DNA of 64,000 bases. Source: Aedes albopictus (Eukaryota; Arthropoda; Insecta; Diptera; Culicidae). Positions 33,290-45,649 of the stretch are shown here, piece by piece (positions within the stretch are counted from its first letter, which is position 1; every line of letters begins with the position of its first letter). The stretch is taken from assembly GCF_035046485.1 (NCBI RefSeq), contig NC_085138.1, forward strand, positions 331,930,421 to 331,994,420, read 5' to 3'. Under the pieces are notes generated by a model that saw nothing but the letters and a program-made list of their open reading frames with translations, was not told the DNA's origin and ran no database searches. Both the position numbers and the translations under genes were made by a program.

Positions 33290-33681
33290 ATGCGGCGCTT
33301 ATATCAAATCCACATGAGGCTGCGGCGATATGGCCGCGAGGAGATGCACGCGATACAGACGCAATGTGGAAATGGAAAAGATGAAGTCGTATCCCCCTGC
33401 AGTATCACTAAATAACTTCCTGATTATTAAACACAAAGCCGACGAGGTGATGCGTATGCATATAAGTGAATCAATGTCGCGATAAATATTATTACGATTT
33501 CTGGCCACCTGAGTTGCCATTGTGTTAACTTTTGTTTTGATATGAACGGCCTGAAGGCTGCTGCGATGCTGCTGGGTGGGTGACAGTATCTGTTCGATTT
33601 TGACATTGCGTCTGTATCGCGGGCATCTCCTCGCGGGCATATCGCCGCCGCCCAATGAGGATTTATTATGAGCGCCGCAAT
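33290..33681. mobile_element. 392-bp inverted-repeat element with ~78-bp ends
   Basis: Left end ATGCGGCGCTTATATCAAAT and, further in, GAGGAGATGCACGCGATACA; the right end has the complements (TGTATCGCGGGCATCTCCTC, TTATTATGAGCGCCGC). The arms match well by eye. No target duplication found. Minus frames crossing it (33299-33697, 33427-33861) read through the inverted ends and are not genes. Confidence 0.8.
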
Positions 33682-33692
33682 ATAAATTACAT

Positions 33693-34741
33693 TGCACAGT
33701 GGTCCACGAACCAGATTTACGAGGAAAGATTCATGCAGCACCTTCAAATGATTTTTTAGACAAATATGGTCTTCTACAAAGTTGTTGCTAATAATAAGGC
33801 CCTCTTTCCAATGCACATGAAAATTAGGGTGGTCCATATTTTCACAGAAATTGGAAACCAAACTTTTTTATTTGCTAGAATAACTGTATACATTATTCAG
33901 AAAAGTTGGAGATCTATCAATTTTGAGCAAGTTTGCTGAAAACAGTTTTTTTGTAGCTTTAAAATTGACCGATCTAGAGATATAAGGTAGGTGCGTAGGT
34001 ATCCGCCATAGCAAGTGTCGATAAAAGTGTAGGCGACCAAAATCCAAAAAGTTCAGCTAAAAGCGAAGCAAAAATAAGCTTAAAAGCTAAGGGAACAGTT
34101 TATTCCACTACAGCGTCTACCAAACGTATTGATACGAGCAAACTGAAGGTGGCACCATACAAATTCCGTTGGACAATGTTTCATGGGCTTCCATGGATAC
34201 TAACAAGAAAACAAGCCTTTAATCCCCTGAAGAAGGTTTAAAATAAACCGAAACCGTCGGAAGTTGAGGCAAATTTGTTTTCGCTGCTGTCACCGACTGC
34301 AAAAGCCGAGAGAATCCCCGTATCCGTTCAAGTCTACAGTCGATAAGCAATCAGGGGCTGTCCATAAACCCATAAATCCATAAATTGAAACTGAAAAAGT
34401 TAAAGCCAGAAAACCTGTTTTTCTTGAATCACCCTAAGCTAATTCAGAAATATATCTCTAGATCGGTCAATTTTAAAGCTACAAAAAACTGTTTTCAGCA
34501 AACTTGCTCAAAATTGATAGGTCTCCAACTTTTCCGAAGAATGTAAATAGTTATTCTTGCAAATAAAAAAGTTTGGTTTCACATTTCTGTGAAAATATGG
34601 ACCACCCTAATTTTCATGTACATTGGAAAGAGGGCCTTATTATTAGCAACAACTTTGTAGAAGACCTTATTTGTCTAAAAAATCATTTGAAGGCACTGCA
34701 TGCATCTTTCCTCGTAAATTTGGTTCGTGGACCATTGTGCA
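33693..34741. mobile_element. Long foldback element, ~290-bp arms
   Basis: Left arm from TGCACAGTGGTCCACGAACC to about 33985 (GACCGATCTAGAGATATAAG); right arm from about 34455 (ATATCTCTAGATCGGTCAAT) to 34741 (GGTTCGTGGACCATTGTGCA). The two arms encode the same small frames (MVSxFCENMDHPNFHVHWKE at 33861 minus and 34573 plus) only because they are inverted copies. TGCA borders both ends but is self-complementary, so it cannot be separated from the inverted repeat. The loop holds a stray Harbinger-like end (34354-34373). Confidence 0.88.
34354..34373. mobile_element. Solo end of the Harbinger-like MITE
   Basis: GGGGCTGTCCATAAACCC matches the left end of the element at 32996 with no partner end nearby. 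Confidence 0.6.
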
Positions 34742-34744
34742 TTG

Positions 34745-34890
34745 TAGGTGTCAAGAGCTTCACGGATTCCAGCAGATAATGCAATGCTATTATTCATAGC
34801 GCAAACACATAAAACTATTCTTGTAGATTTGAAGGCCTTCACTCTAGGACAGTTAAGAATACCTAGAACATCCCAGAATATAAAATACCT
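34745..34890 (+). repeat. Partial unit of the 315-bp tandem repeat
   Basis: GTCAAGAGCTTCACGGATTC...CAGATAATGCAATGCTATTA...GATTTGAAGGCCTTC follows the order of 32705-32800. It has been separated from the other units by the elements at 33290-34741. Confidence 0.75.
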
Positions 34891-35379
34891 TTTGATATTT
34901 TTGACGAAGGTTAATAATACATATGAACGTAACCCATATCCAAATTCAGCTTTTGGAACAAAAGGTATATAAATATTTCTTTTTTTCCAAATTTCGTGGT
35001 GTTCAGGATGTTCTAGGTTGTCAATAATGTCTCAAATACAAATTTTCCCATTTTTCCTTAATAGAGGACTTAATTTGCAACAACTATGCCGAAGAGAGTA
35101 ATCTGTTTTATTGATTGAGTGAATTTCTACAGCCGTTCCTATGTTGGGGTCATATATGACCCCTCCGGCTCCAAAGGGTTAAGGAAACTTCTCAGAAACT
35201 TCTCAAAATTATTTTTATTTTATTTAAATGTGCTCATTCTACGAGTTGAGTAACGTGACGCATCTTGTCTCCTCAATCAAGGTGAGAAATCTCGATCTAA
35301 ATAAGATGACTCGATGAACTCTTGATTTTTTTTACCAAACCTCAGAGAAATTTCTAAAAAAAATCACAAAGAAACAGCA
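34891..35379. other. Unassigned sequence
   Basis: No gene. TATGTTGGGGTCATATATGA (35142-35162) resembles 7265-7285, so a dispersed repeat probably covers part of this. Confidence 0.4.
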
Positions 35380-35575
35380 GGGGCTTCGTGGCCGAGCGGT
35401 TAGCGGCGTCAGTCGTTTAGGTGTCTCGTAAGCCTCGGAGTGTGGGTTCGATTCCCGCTCCAGTCGGGGAAAACTTTTCGTCTAACGAAAAATTCTCCAC
35501 TGGGCCTGTGGGTGTAATATGTGTTGTCCGTTGTCAAATGTTTGTAATGTTCAGTCTGTAGAGGCCGCAAGGAAG
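35380..35575 (+). mobile_element. tRNA-derived SINE (Ser/Leu-like head)
   Basis: GGGGCTTCGTGGCCGAGCGG carries box A and GGGTTCGATTCCC box B, about 50 bases apart, as in tRNAs with a long variable arm. The acceptor ends do not pair (GGGGCTT against TCCAGTC), so it is not a functional tRNA. The body (CTGTGGGTGTAATATGTG, GTCTGTAGAGGCCGCAAGG) follows directly. No clear target duplication. Confidence 0.75.
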
Positions 35576-36760
35576 AATTTAAGGAAACATGTGTGAAGGA
35601 AACATTTTCGAGCAATTTACACAGAATGTTTAAGGAGAATCCCCAAGAAGTTTCTGCAGGAATTTTAGGATAAAATTTTGAAAAAAACGATTTTTCGAGA
35701 TTATTTTTTTTTGGCAATATTTCTGAATTTCAAAATTCTCGGCGGAATTTTGGGAGTTTTCCTCTGTGACATCTATGAATTTCTGGGAAAGTTCTAAAAA
35801 ATTTTATAGGAATTCTCGGAGGAGTTTACAGAAAGAAATGATTAAAAGAACCATGAAGCAAATTTATGCCCCCGGATACTCGTCTGGAGGAGTCCTCGAA
35901 AGCATTTCTGAAGCAACCTGCAAAGTAATTTCTTAAAGAATTCTTGGGGTTCCTTCACCGAAATATATTAAGTAACCTCGGCAGGAGTTCTGGGGCGATT
36001 CCCAATTTAAGCCCAGTGAATTTGTTAGAGTTATCTCCGAAAAAAATCTTAAGAAGACATTTCGGAATGATCCTCGGAGACTTTTAAGAAATCCTTGGAT
36101 AAATATTCAGTAAAGGTTCCTGAGATTTATTTAGATTTTTTTTGAAGAAAACCTTCAGAGAATCTTTGCAAGGATTTCCTCAAAATCCCAAGATGAATTT
36201 TTAAAGGAAGTTTTGAAGACATTTTCAGAAAAAGCCACGCATACATTTCTATAGGTCAGGGGATTTTAGCTGAAATTTTTAAAATGAATTCGAGAAATAA
36301 GTTGGGAAATCATTGAAGGAACACTTCAACTTTTTTTTTCTTTTTTTTGTCGAACTGTCCGAGACATCGCAAACCTCGTTAGGTCCTCTCTGAAGAATCC
36401 CAGGAGAAACCTCCTGGAACCTTAAAGAAATTTTCGGAAACGAATAAGAAGTTTTTTGGAGAATTCTCAAAGGAATTGGTGAACTCGAGTAAACTTAGGA
36501 GGAATTCCTAGAAAAATTCTCATAAAATTCTTTGGAAAAAACCGTAAGGATTCCATGGAAAACTATAACAGCATTATTGACATTCTTGCAAAAATCTTGA
36601 ACTCACATTTCTGAAGACATTCTTGGCGGATTCTAATTGAAATTTATAGAAGGAAAGACCAATTTTTTTTCCAAAGCATCTTCGAAGATCTAATGATAGA
36701 TTAATCAAAGAAATTCCTAATGGAAAACTCAAAAAATGATTGAAAGAATGTCTGTTCAAA
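35576..36760 (+). repeat. Degenerate 12-bp tandem array, plus orientation
   Basis: Units such as GGAGTTTACAGAAAGAAA and GAATTCTCAAAGGAATTGG; ends at the MITE at 36761. Confidence 0.7.
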
Positions 36761-36970
36761 CCAGGGATGCCAGATGATTTTTTGAAAAATCTGTAACACA
36801 CTTTTCAAAAATCTGTATCCCATACAAAATTTGGGAGAAAAATCTGTATTCCATGCAAAAATAAAATGACCCATCTAGTTCAAAAATCTGTATTTCATAT
36901 AAAACGAAATCTGTACGCATGCTCAAAAATCTGTATAATACAGATAAATCTGTATATATGGCATCACTGG
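36761..36970. mobile_element. 210-bp MITE rich in AAATCTGTA words
   Basis: The ends CCAGGGATGCCAGAT and ATATGGCATCACTGG are near-complements. Inside, AAAAATCTGTA occurs about seven times. Flanks TTCAAA and TTCGAA could be a 6-bp target duplication with one change. Confidence 0.75.
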
Positions 36971-38040
36971 TTCGAACCTTCGTTGAAATTGAGAAAATTC
37001 CTTAGATGGTATGAAAAAGCTGTTAGAATACATATTAACAAATATATTCTGTGTCCAATTGCATTTTCAAAATGTGATCTCCTCGTTAAAAAAGATTGAC
37101 ATAGCTTGCTAAGTAGATAATTCAGCAATGTTTAACAAAAAAAAAAACTGCCCGTCAAACCAATCCGACTCTAAAACCATCGCCCCGGAACAGATTGCTT
37201 CTATTTGCTCATCTGATACACAATGCCAAACAGTCCCACATATTTTTTTTCCTCTTCGCACTACAAATCTAAGCATAAAATCATCCAAACACCGACAGCC
37301 AAATGGTTTATAGTTGACACCCGTACAAACGATTCGCTCGAATGAAGTCAAAACAATAATTCCCGCATGACACGTACCTATACCTCCAGCTAGCGTGGAA
37401 TGGGATCCACATCAAGCAGCCACTTTTTCCCACACACCCGTGTTTTTGTGTTGACTTTTCCCCCAACTCGCCATATTGAAAGGGTTTTCCGTAGCGGCAG
37501 CGGCGGCTGGCTGTCCCCAGCACGGCCGTTATCCATCATCGTCATCGTTGTCACTTTTATGCGCTCGATGTGTTTCTGAAGGATTAAGCTTTTAGCTGAA
37601 ATTGGAAAAATCAACATCGCACACATTCCGAAGCCAGAAGCAGCAGCATCAGACCAAACGAGTATAGTGTTCTAGTGCTTGACAATCAAGTGGTGGCTGG
37701 CTGGCGGCGGCCATCCACTCCACATATGCGGGAAATCGAGAAAGAAAAAATCATTCAAGTCAAAACAATATTTCCTGTTTGGGTCGAGGGGGTGGGGTGG
37801 CAGGAGGAAAATCGCACCCAATCAGGATTTGTGCGACCAGCAGCCAGTAGTCATACGTTCATTGATAGATGGCACACCAGCAATGTTAGTACCGAACCGA
37901 CCGAGTAGAGTGGAGCAGTAGCTCAGTCAGCTTCAGGAAAACGAAAGGAAATCACCTAACAATGAATGATTTATCGTTAATCGATTGGACGAGGATTTTC
38001 ACGTCCGAAAGACCAGGGACCGTTAGGTGGGATGGAATTG
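36971..38040. other. Unique GC-richer stretch; no gene recognised
   Basis: Array-free from about 37090 to 38030, with overlapping short frames on both strands (37109-37351, 37390-37626, 37679-37921) and no domain. It may be regulatory or exonic DNA of a neighbouring gene. Confidence 0.45.
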
Positions 38041-41000
38041 CACACTTTAGGAAATTTTTTTTAGAAAATCCCTCCAAACAAAAGAATAAACACATCTCAA
38101 GGAAAATAATAATACATCAGAATACATACAAAGAATTTTTGAAATTATTAATGGAAGATTTTTGGAATAAAAATCCATGAAGTTTCTGAAGGAATCGCTG
38201 CTAAAATCTACGAAGAAATAATTGGGATACAAAATGATTTTCTGCAGATATTTCTGGAGGAATCATTGGAGAAATTTCAATAGAAATTCCCCGAGAAATG
38301 GAGTGGATATCCTTACAGAATCTCTCGATACATTTTCAGGAAAATTCCGGAAAAATTTTCTTGACATAATCCCTGGACGGATTGCTTAAGGAACTCCTTT
38401 AGGAATCCATGGGCATATTTCTGAAGATATTCATAGAGGAAAATTTATAGAAACAAATTGATAAACATCTGTAAATGTTCTTGGAAGAATCTGATCAGAA
38501 ATTTGAAAAGGAGTTGTTGTAGAAAATATTTTTGAAACAGTTGTAAGACAAATTCCTTAAAGTATACTTGGGGGAAGTTATTGAAGAATTTCTGAGAAAA
38601 TTTATAAAGAACTGGCCGATGAGAATTTGTAAATGAATTTCTGAAGGAATTCCTGATAGAGCCACTGAAAAAAATCATCTAAGTGAAATAATCTATTCAC
38701 ATCATTTTCTAATTTGATTTTTTCCCTCATTATTAACAATTTTAATCTTAAAAATCGTTGAATGGCTTAAATGTAAAGGAATATTTAATGGAACATCTGA
38801 ATAATAAAGAGATGAACCAGCCTAGGGCTGAAAATCTCTGTAATAAAGAAATAATAATAATCTGAATAAAATACTGAAGAAATTCGTGAAAGAATATCTG
38901 AAGTTATTTTTTTTTATTTGCCTTTGCTAATTGTTCAAATGAAGTATTTTCTGCAGGAATCCCTGGAGAAATCTCTAAAAGAATTTGTTTCCCAATTTAT
39001 GGAAATACATCGGAATAGTTTCAAAAGAGTTTTCTACTGAAATATCTGTAGAAAATATTTTTGAAACAATTGTAAGAGAAATTCCTTAAGGCATTGAAAT
39101 TATTTACGAATTTCTTATAATATGGCCGAAGGGAATTTGTGAATGAACTTCCGTAGGGATTTCTGATAGAGCCGCTGAAAAAAGTTATCTTACAATCTCT
39201 GGAGCAATCCCTAAAAAATCCGTGGAAAATTTTGCACAAGCGTCAGTCGAGAGATTTTTAAAGAAACTATTGGAGCAATTATTGAAGAAATCCATGGAGA
39301 AATATCTGAAGAAATGCATGGAAAGTATTCTGTGGAACCCTTGAAGAAACTTAAGATGAAATCTGTGCAGGAATCTCTAATAAAAATTATTGAAATAATT
39401 TCTGAAATAAACCGTGACAGAATTTCTTAAAGATCTCTCGATAAATTTCTAAAGGAATTCCTCAAGAATTTATGCAGAAAACGTCGATTTTTTTTTTCAA
39501 ATTTTTTTGTAAAAATATACTTGAGGAGTCCCACAATGATTTTGAAGTATTCCAGAAATTTCTGGCAGACTTAAAGGACAAGTTTCTGAAGTTATCTTTG
39601 AAAAGCTTACTGAAAGCTGTATTGTATGAATTTTGGAAGGCTTCCAGGTTTGTAGGAATCTAAGTAAGATTTTCTAAAAGCATCGTTCGAGAGGAATGTT
39701 TTCAACAATTTGGACAAATTTTTGAAGAAAATCATGGAGAAATTTCTGAAGCACCATTCAAGATTTTCTTGATTTTTGTTTGAAATTTATGTAGCAATCT
39801 AATGAAATTTCTAAAAAAAAAACTCCGAAAGAACTCCTTATAATATGTCTGAACAAAATTTACAAATTTACAAAATCTTGACGGAGGTTTTTTGAAAGAA
39901 TCAGTGACAAAACTTTTGTGGGGGTTTCTGGAGAAATTCCTGGAGAAGTTTCCGAAGGAATCCCTTTTAGAATGCCTTTCTAAGGGAATTATTGAAAGAA
40001 AAATAACTGGAAGAATTTGAAAAGAAATCATTGAATAATTTTCTAAAGTGTTCCTGGAGATATAGCTGAATAAAAATACAACTTGTGAAGTAATCTCTAC
40101 TAAATTATGTTATTGGTTTGTTTATTTCCGAGGGAATCCCTCTAAGGAATTTCTGCATGATTGTTTAAGGAATCTTTAAATGAATTTCTATAGCAATTAA
40201 TGGAAAAAAAAAAATTTTCGAATTCTGTACAAACTCCTTTAAAATTCTTTTAGGAATTCCTTTAGGAAACCATGAACATATTTCTCAACGATCCCTTGTA
40301 GAAAAAAATGAAGCAATGAAAAAAGCTATTTGAAAAGAAACCGTTGTAGGAATTTATTGGAAATATTTTTGAAAAAAAAAATGGAAGAGAAATTCCTAAA
40401 AGTATATTTTGGGAAATTTCTTGAAAACTCCTGAAAAAAAAATATAGAGAACTTAAAGTATCAGAAGGCCGGCTCCAGAGGCAAGTTATCCTCCATTTGA
40501 GACATTTGTGCCAACTGAGAGTAGGAATCTCTGAATAAATTTCCGGAGGAATTCCTGATAAAGCCACTGACAAAACAAATCCTGTAAGAATATCTGGAGC
40601 AACCCCTGCAGAAATTCCATGGAATATTTTAAAAAAAAAATCAGTTTTGAAGAAATTGCTGGCGTGTTTTTAAAAGGAATACATTAGGGAATAACTGAGA
40701 AAAGGCGTGGAAAGTATACTCGGAAATCCTGGAAGAAACTTCTGGTGAAATCTCTAAGAGAATTCCTAAAATAAATTGTTGGAGGAATTTACAAAAAAAA
40801 ATCTAAAGGAATTTCTAAAGATACTCTTGGATGAATTTCTGAAGCGAACAATGAAAGAATTCCTTAAAGAAATTTATAAATAAATTTCCAAAATATTTCT
40901 GAAGAAATTGTTCGAGAAATTTCTGGAGAAAGCATAGAACGATTTCCTATAAAAATTCCCGAAGGAAATCCTCCCAAAATCGATAAAAAATAAATCCAGT

Positions 41001-42840
41001 AGAATACTTGAAGAAATTTCTGGCAGAATTTTTAGACACACTTCTGAATTGATTCCTGAAAAATTTCTTGAAAGCTGCATTGTAAGAATTTCTGAAAACA
41101 ATTCAAGGAAGGTTTTCTCAAAAAATCGTTCGAGAGGAACTTTTTCAATATTTTTGAGAAATTTGTGAAGAAATTCATGGAGGAATTTCTGAATCAATCT
41201 ATTGAAGATTGCTTTTAAAAATCTAAAAGAAATCTCCAGAAGAACTTTTAATAATATGTCTGGAGAATATTTGAATGAATCAGTTACGAATTTCTTGTGA
41301 GGATTTCTGGAGGAATTTCTGGAGAAGTTTTCAAAGGAATCAGGGAGAAATTTTGGAAGAAAAAAAAACGAAAAAAACTACTGAGTGGTTTTCTGAAATA
41401 TTTCCTGGAGATACTTCTAAATAAATATCCACTGAAGGAATTTCTAGAAGCATTTCTGAAGTAATGTTCGCTAGATGATTTATCGGGATTTAAGAGGAGC
41501 TAGATGATTTATCGGGATTTCCGAAGGAAATTAACGGAGCTTTAAAAGCAATTTGTGAAAAAAAAATTCAAATGAATCTTTGGAAGAATTTTTGAAAGAA
41601 TTCGTGAAACGATTCTAAAGAGGAATTTCTGAAGGAAATTTTAGAAAAAAATCTGAAGGAACTCTGAAGATTGTTTCGGAAGAATTTCTAGAGAATTTCC
41701 CAATGCAAAAATCATGCAAAATTTCTAAGAAAAACTGAAGAGACATTTCTGAAGGAAAGCTTGGATGAAGTTCTGTAAAAAACACTGGAAGAATTTCTAA
41801 GCTCCTGTAACAATTATTTGTGAAATTTCTGGAGCCCTATGTTATTTCTGAAAGATTTCCTGGGTGGATTTCTAAAGCAAAAACAGAAGGAAATTCCTGA
41901 ATGAATCCTTAAAAGATTTTTTGATGATAAAATATTCAAGGAATGTTTAGAAGGGTGTTTGCTGTAAGTATTAATTTATGAGCTTCCTTAACAAGTTATT
42001 TTATGATTTGAAATTTATGCAAGATTATATATTCACACCCTTTTCCTGTTTGATTTTGATCCTTAATTATCTGTAGTTATAAGCTTTAATGTTATTGAAT
42101 GACTAAAAGGTAAGGTCACGAGATGCCCCAAATCTAGAGGAATTTTTAATAGAATACCTGGTTAAATTTCTGAAGAAATTTATGGAGAAATTTCTGACGA
42201 TATCCATACCAGATTTTTTTTAATAGTTTGTGATATTGCTGAACATTCAAATGGATCTTTGGGGGATTTTTTGAATGGATCCGTAAGGAAAATCATGTAA
42301 AAGTTTTGAAAGGAGTTCATGCCGAAATTTCTGATAAAAATATGTACAGATTTTTCCAAGGAATGCTTGAGGAGTTTTTAAAGCAATTCATGCAAGATTT
42401 TCTGAAAGATTTTTAAAAGAAAATTTTTCAAGAATATCAAAAGAAACTTCTAAAGGATTCCCTAGAGACATTTCTCAAGCAAATTTTGAAGAAAATTTCC
42501 CAATGAATCATTAAGAGATTTTTTTTTGTTTTTTCTTTGTTTTGTTAAAAGAATTTCTGAAGAATTTTTTACAAAAATTTCCTGAAATACCTTCGAAAGA
42601 CTATGTGATCAAATCCCTGAAATATTTTCTTAAAGAATACCTGGAGTAATTTGTCAAGAAACGTATGGAAGTCCTTCCGTATTTATCCATTCAAGATATT
42701 ATACAAAAACTTCTGTGAAATTTCTGTATGAATCCATGAAGAATTCTCTAAAGCTAAATATTTTACTAGTATTCCTGAAGAAAACTTCGAATGAACCCAG
42801 CGAATAGTTTTTGAAATGCCTAATTCTACAAAAAACAGCA
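38041..42840 (+). repeat. Long 12-bp array with kilobase-scale internal duplications
   Basis: Units such as GGAATTTCTGAAGAAATTC throughout. Blocks recur: GTAAGAGAAATTCCTTAA...CTGATAGAGCCGCTGAAAAA at 38535-38690, 39063-39190 and in altered form at 40370-40575; TGAAAGCTGTATTGTA...CATCGTTCGAGAGGAA at 39611-39700 and 41070-41140. A non-array spacer at 38690-39000 resembles 42020-42250. The array therefore grew both by 12-bp units and by larger duplications. Small frames here are ignored. Confidence 0.8.
38810..38862 (+). mobile_element. SINE 3' tail fragment
   Basis: GAGATGAACCAGCCTAGGGC, then TGAAAATCTCTGTAATAAAG and an AATAATAA tail, matches 48480-48520. Confidence 0.65.
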
Positions 42841-44399
42841 CGAAGGAAGAATCATTTATAGTATGCGATTATTTATCCGGTGACTGCCAAAATATGTTAT
42901 GTCATTAAAGACATCGGACGATTCGCCTTCTTTACTGATCAAATTCTCCCCATTTAACAGCAACAGCTCACCACACTTGAGCTTGGTGGCAGGATTTTCT
43001 TGCTCGGCAGCCACCGTTTTCATCGTCAGGGGATAAGTCGATTGACTCTCGAAGGACAGCAGCGCAGAAGCGCTGCTTCCTCTGTGCAACGCACAGTTCT
43101 CAACCTGTGGCAAAAAAACTGCATCGTCGTCACAAATGGTGGGAAATCATAAATTGTGTTTGGTTTGGCCACACGCTAAAATTGGCTCGATCCTCTTGAT
43201 GGAAAGCGAGAAACCTCCGGGGAAAGCGTACTCAATGCGGATTTACCGTGCAGGCAAGTGGGAGCCCTAACGCCCCACTGACTGGTGCCTAGAGAGTGAA
43301 TCCACTGTGAACGGTGGCAGAGTGTCCGTTCCGTAGAGAAAGGAAATAAAAACTCTAAATCTTCAACACGTCGTCCGTTGTTGGGCTGGTTGCAGCCAGC
43401 CAGCGCGCCGGTCAGAGTAGAATCGGTAAATGAACAATCAAGGACCATCCGGGATTATTCCACTTGTCCGATTGGAGTGGACCCTTGTGCGGGAATGACT
43501 GACTGTTGCAGTGATTTACTAGAGCAGAAGAAGGTGTGGTTGGTGTAGCACCTTCTTGATTAGTGGGTAAATGGTAACGGTTGGAAGGAGATCCTGGTCT
43601 GGTTGTTCTGGAAAAAAGACGTTTTTTTGTTTGAGTGACGATGAATAACTCGTACTTATATGAGTTTCTCAAGATGAACACGATTGGGAACGTTTATTCT
43701 ACAAACGATCCACAACCAGTCCATAAATCAGTCGGGTTCATTTTAGGATAAATCTGCATCTCTATTGCAATATGCAGATGCCAAGCCTCAGGGGTATGAG
43801 TTGAATATTCAGACATTAAAACTCATTTTTCATGTTTGATTACCCTAATTTATTGAGAAACAAGCATTCACTGTAGGACTCTCCTCAACGTTTTTGCACC
43901 AATGAAATTTGTTTTGCCTAAAGCTAGCTGATCAAAAACCACAAATTCTAAAAAAAGCAACAAAAATCATGTTCGCTTCATCTAATAACCTTATCTTGTT
44001 CATATTTTCCCCCTCGAAAAGCAAGCACAGGCTCGAAAACTATCTTTTCCCTTGGCTAAGGAACTGACACAGGCTGGCAGGTGGAGTCGAAAGTAGCACA
44101 TGCTTGGAATAACTGAGCAGAAGAAGCAGGACTCTGTTCTCGTCCAAGCATATCTAATTTCATTGTTCTAGGGAAAATTTTTGCTTACCCAATCCCCCCC
44201 CCCTTGTTTATTATTTGGGAATGCTTGCCCATACTACGATGCAGCCAATTTGGTGTTAAGACCTGAGGGAGAGAGACATAAACATCAGCATAGTCTGTTG
44301 GTATAGGATAGTTTGAGAATTGAGAAGATTATCTCGACGTTTTTCATGGTAAGTTTCAAGTAAGCATTTTCCCAGATTTTGTACTAGAAAAGTCAAGTA
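42841..44399. other. Unique sequence; no gene recognised
   Basis: Array-free and GC-richer at 42880-43640. Minus frames (42856-43113, 43176-43448, 43412-43681) overlap one another in different phases and show no domain. 44180-44205 has a C-run next to TTTATTATTTGG. It could hold regulatory or untranslated sequence. Confidence 0.45.
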
Positions 44400-45380
44400 A
44401 AGTCACTTAAAAAGGTAGAAATGTCGGAAAGAATCTGCAAAACTAATCGAGAAGAATTTCAGGAGTAATCTCTTGAGAAAATCTAGTTGAGATATCAAGA
44501 GGAACACCAGCAAAAATCTCTTGAGGAAGAGGAATCCTTGGAAAAAAAAATTCTGGAGAAACCTCTGGAAGAACACATGGAAAAATCTCAGGCAAGGCAG
44601 TTGAAGATTATTTTACATAAATATCAAAAAAAAATCTTGAAATAACTACAACAAAAATCAAATAAAGAATTGAGGAAGATATCCCTGAATTTTGTAGATG
44701 AATTGCTGAAGGGATCTCCGAAAGAACTTCACAAGCGATCGTTGGAAATACTCCATGAGGAATCTTCAAGTAAAATTCATGATCGGATGATTACAAGTGG
44801 TAGTCGAAATACGCGTATCTGTCAAAAGATAAGCAATTAGGGCGGAAGGCGGAATTAAAAAGTACGAAACTGATTACACTCATCCGAAGAGGGTATTCTG
44901 CTTAGAGGGTTCGAAAAGTCGATACAAGATAAAATTCATGAAGGATATTAGACAAGAATTTCAGAGAGAATCTCTCAATGAACTCCAAAAGAAATCCCAG
45001 GGAACGCTCCGGAAGAAATCACAAAAAAAATCAAGTGAAATACAAGAAAGCACTTTAAGAGAAATTCTTGGGAAAATAACACAAAAATCGACTGGAGAAG
45101 CTTAAAAAGAAATAGAAAGATAAATCTCTGAAAAAAAAAACTAAAACCAACGTAAGCAAGATTTTCATGACAAACTCCACGGAACGCTTTGGGGAAAACA
45201 CCAGAAAAAATCGTGGGCGAACTGCAGGAGAAACCCCAGAAGCAACTCTAAGTGATAACCCAGGAGAAGCTTCAGAAGAAATGTCTGGAGAAACTCCAGG
45301 TCGATCAGCTGAAGAAACCTCTAGATAAACCTTGGAAAAAACTTCAAAAGAAATCTCATAGGGTATCCTAATGGGCTAGT
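44400..45380 (+). repeat. Degenerate 12-bp tandem array, plus orientation
   Basis: Units such as GGAGAAACCTCTGGAAGAA and AAACTCCAGGTCGATC. Non-array sequence at 44780-44910 interrupts it. GGGCTAGTCCATAAAC at 45371 resembles a Harbinger-like end and marks the right boundary. Confidence 0.65.
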
Positions 45381-45491
45381 CCATAAACTAAGTTAACTCT
45401 AATGGAGAAGGTGATCTGACCTAAGCCTGCGGTACATGGGTACACTGAAACCTCCAGCGTTTCAAGACGCTATAGAGGGGCTTTTCAGTGA

Positions 45492-45643
45492 CCCAGATAA
45501 CCAGTAATCGTATAAGATGTTGCATAAGAAGATAATGTGTAGGCCAGATGCGTGCATGCCTCCATTTAGGCGCATGTAAAATGTACGCATATCGCCTCCA
45601 CTTTGACATCCTATATATATTGTACGATCACTAGTTGACTGGG
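45492..45643. mobile_element. 152-bp MITE
   Basis: CCCAGATAACCAGTAATCGT on the left and CGATCACTAGTTGACTGGG on the right are imperfect inverted ends. TGTTGCATAAG/ATGCGTGCATGCC and CATGTAAAATGTACGCATAT lie between. No target duplication seen. Confidence 0.6.
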
Positions 45644-45649
45644 GGAGGT

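Noticed and set aside
33299..33861. Two overlapping minus frames of 132 and 144 codons
   Set aside because: They read through the ends of an inverted-repeat element and into the foldback arm; no shared domain.
35380..35466. tRNA-Ser/Leu gene
   Set aside because: Good A and B boxes, but acceptor strands do not pair and a SINE body follows; treated as a SINE.
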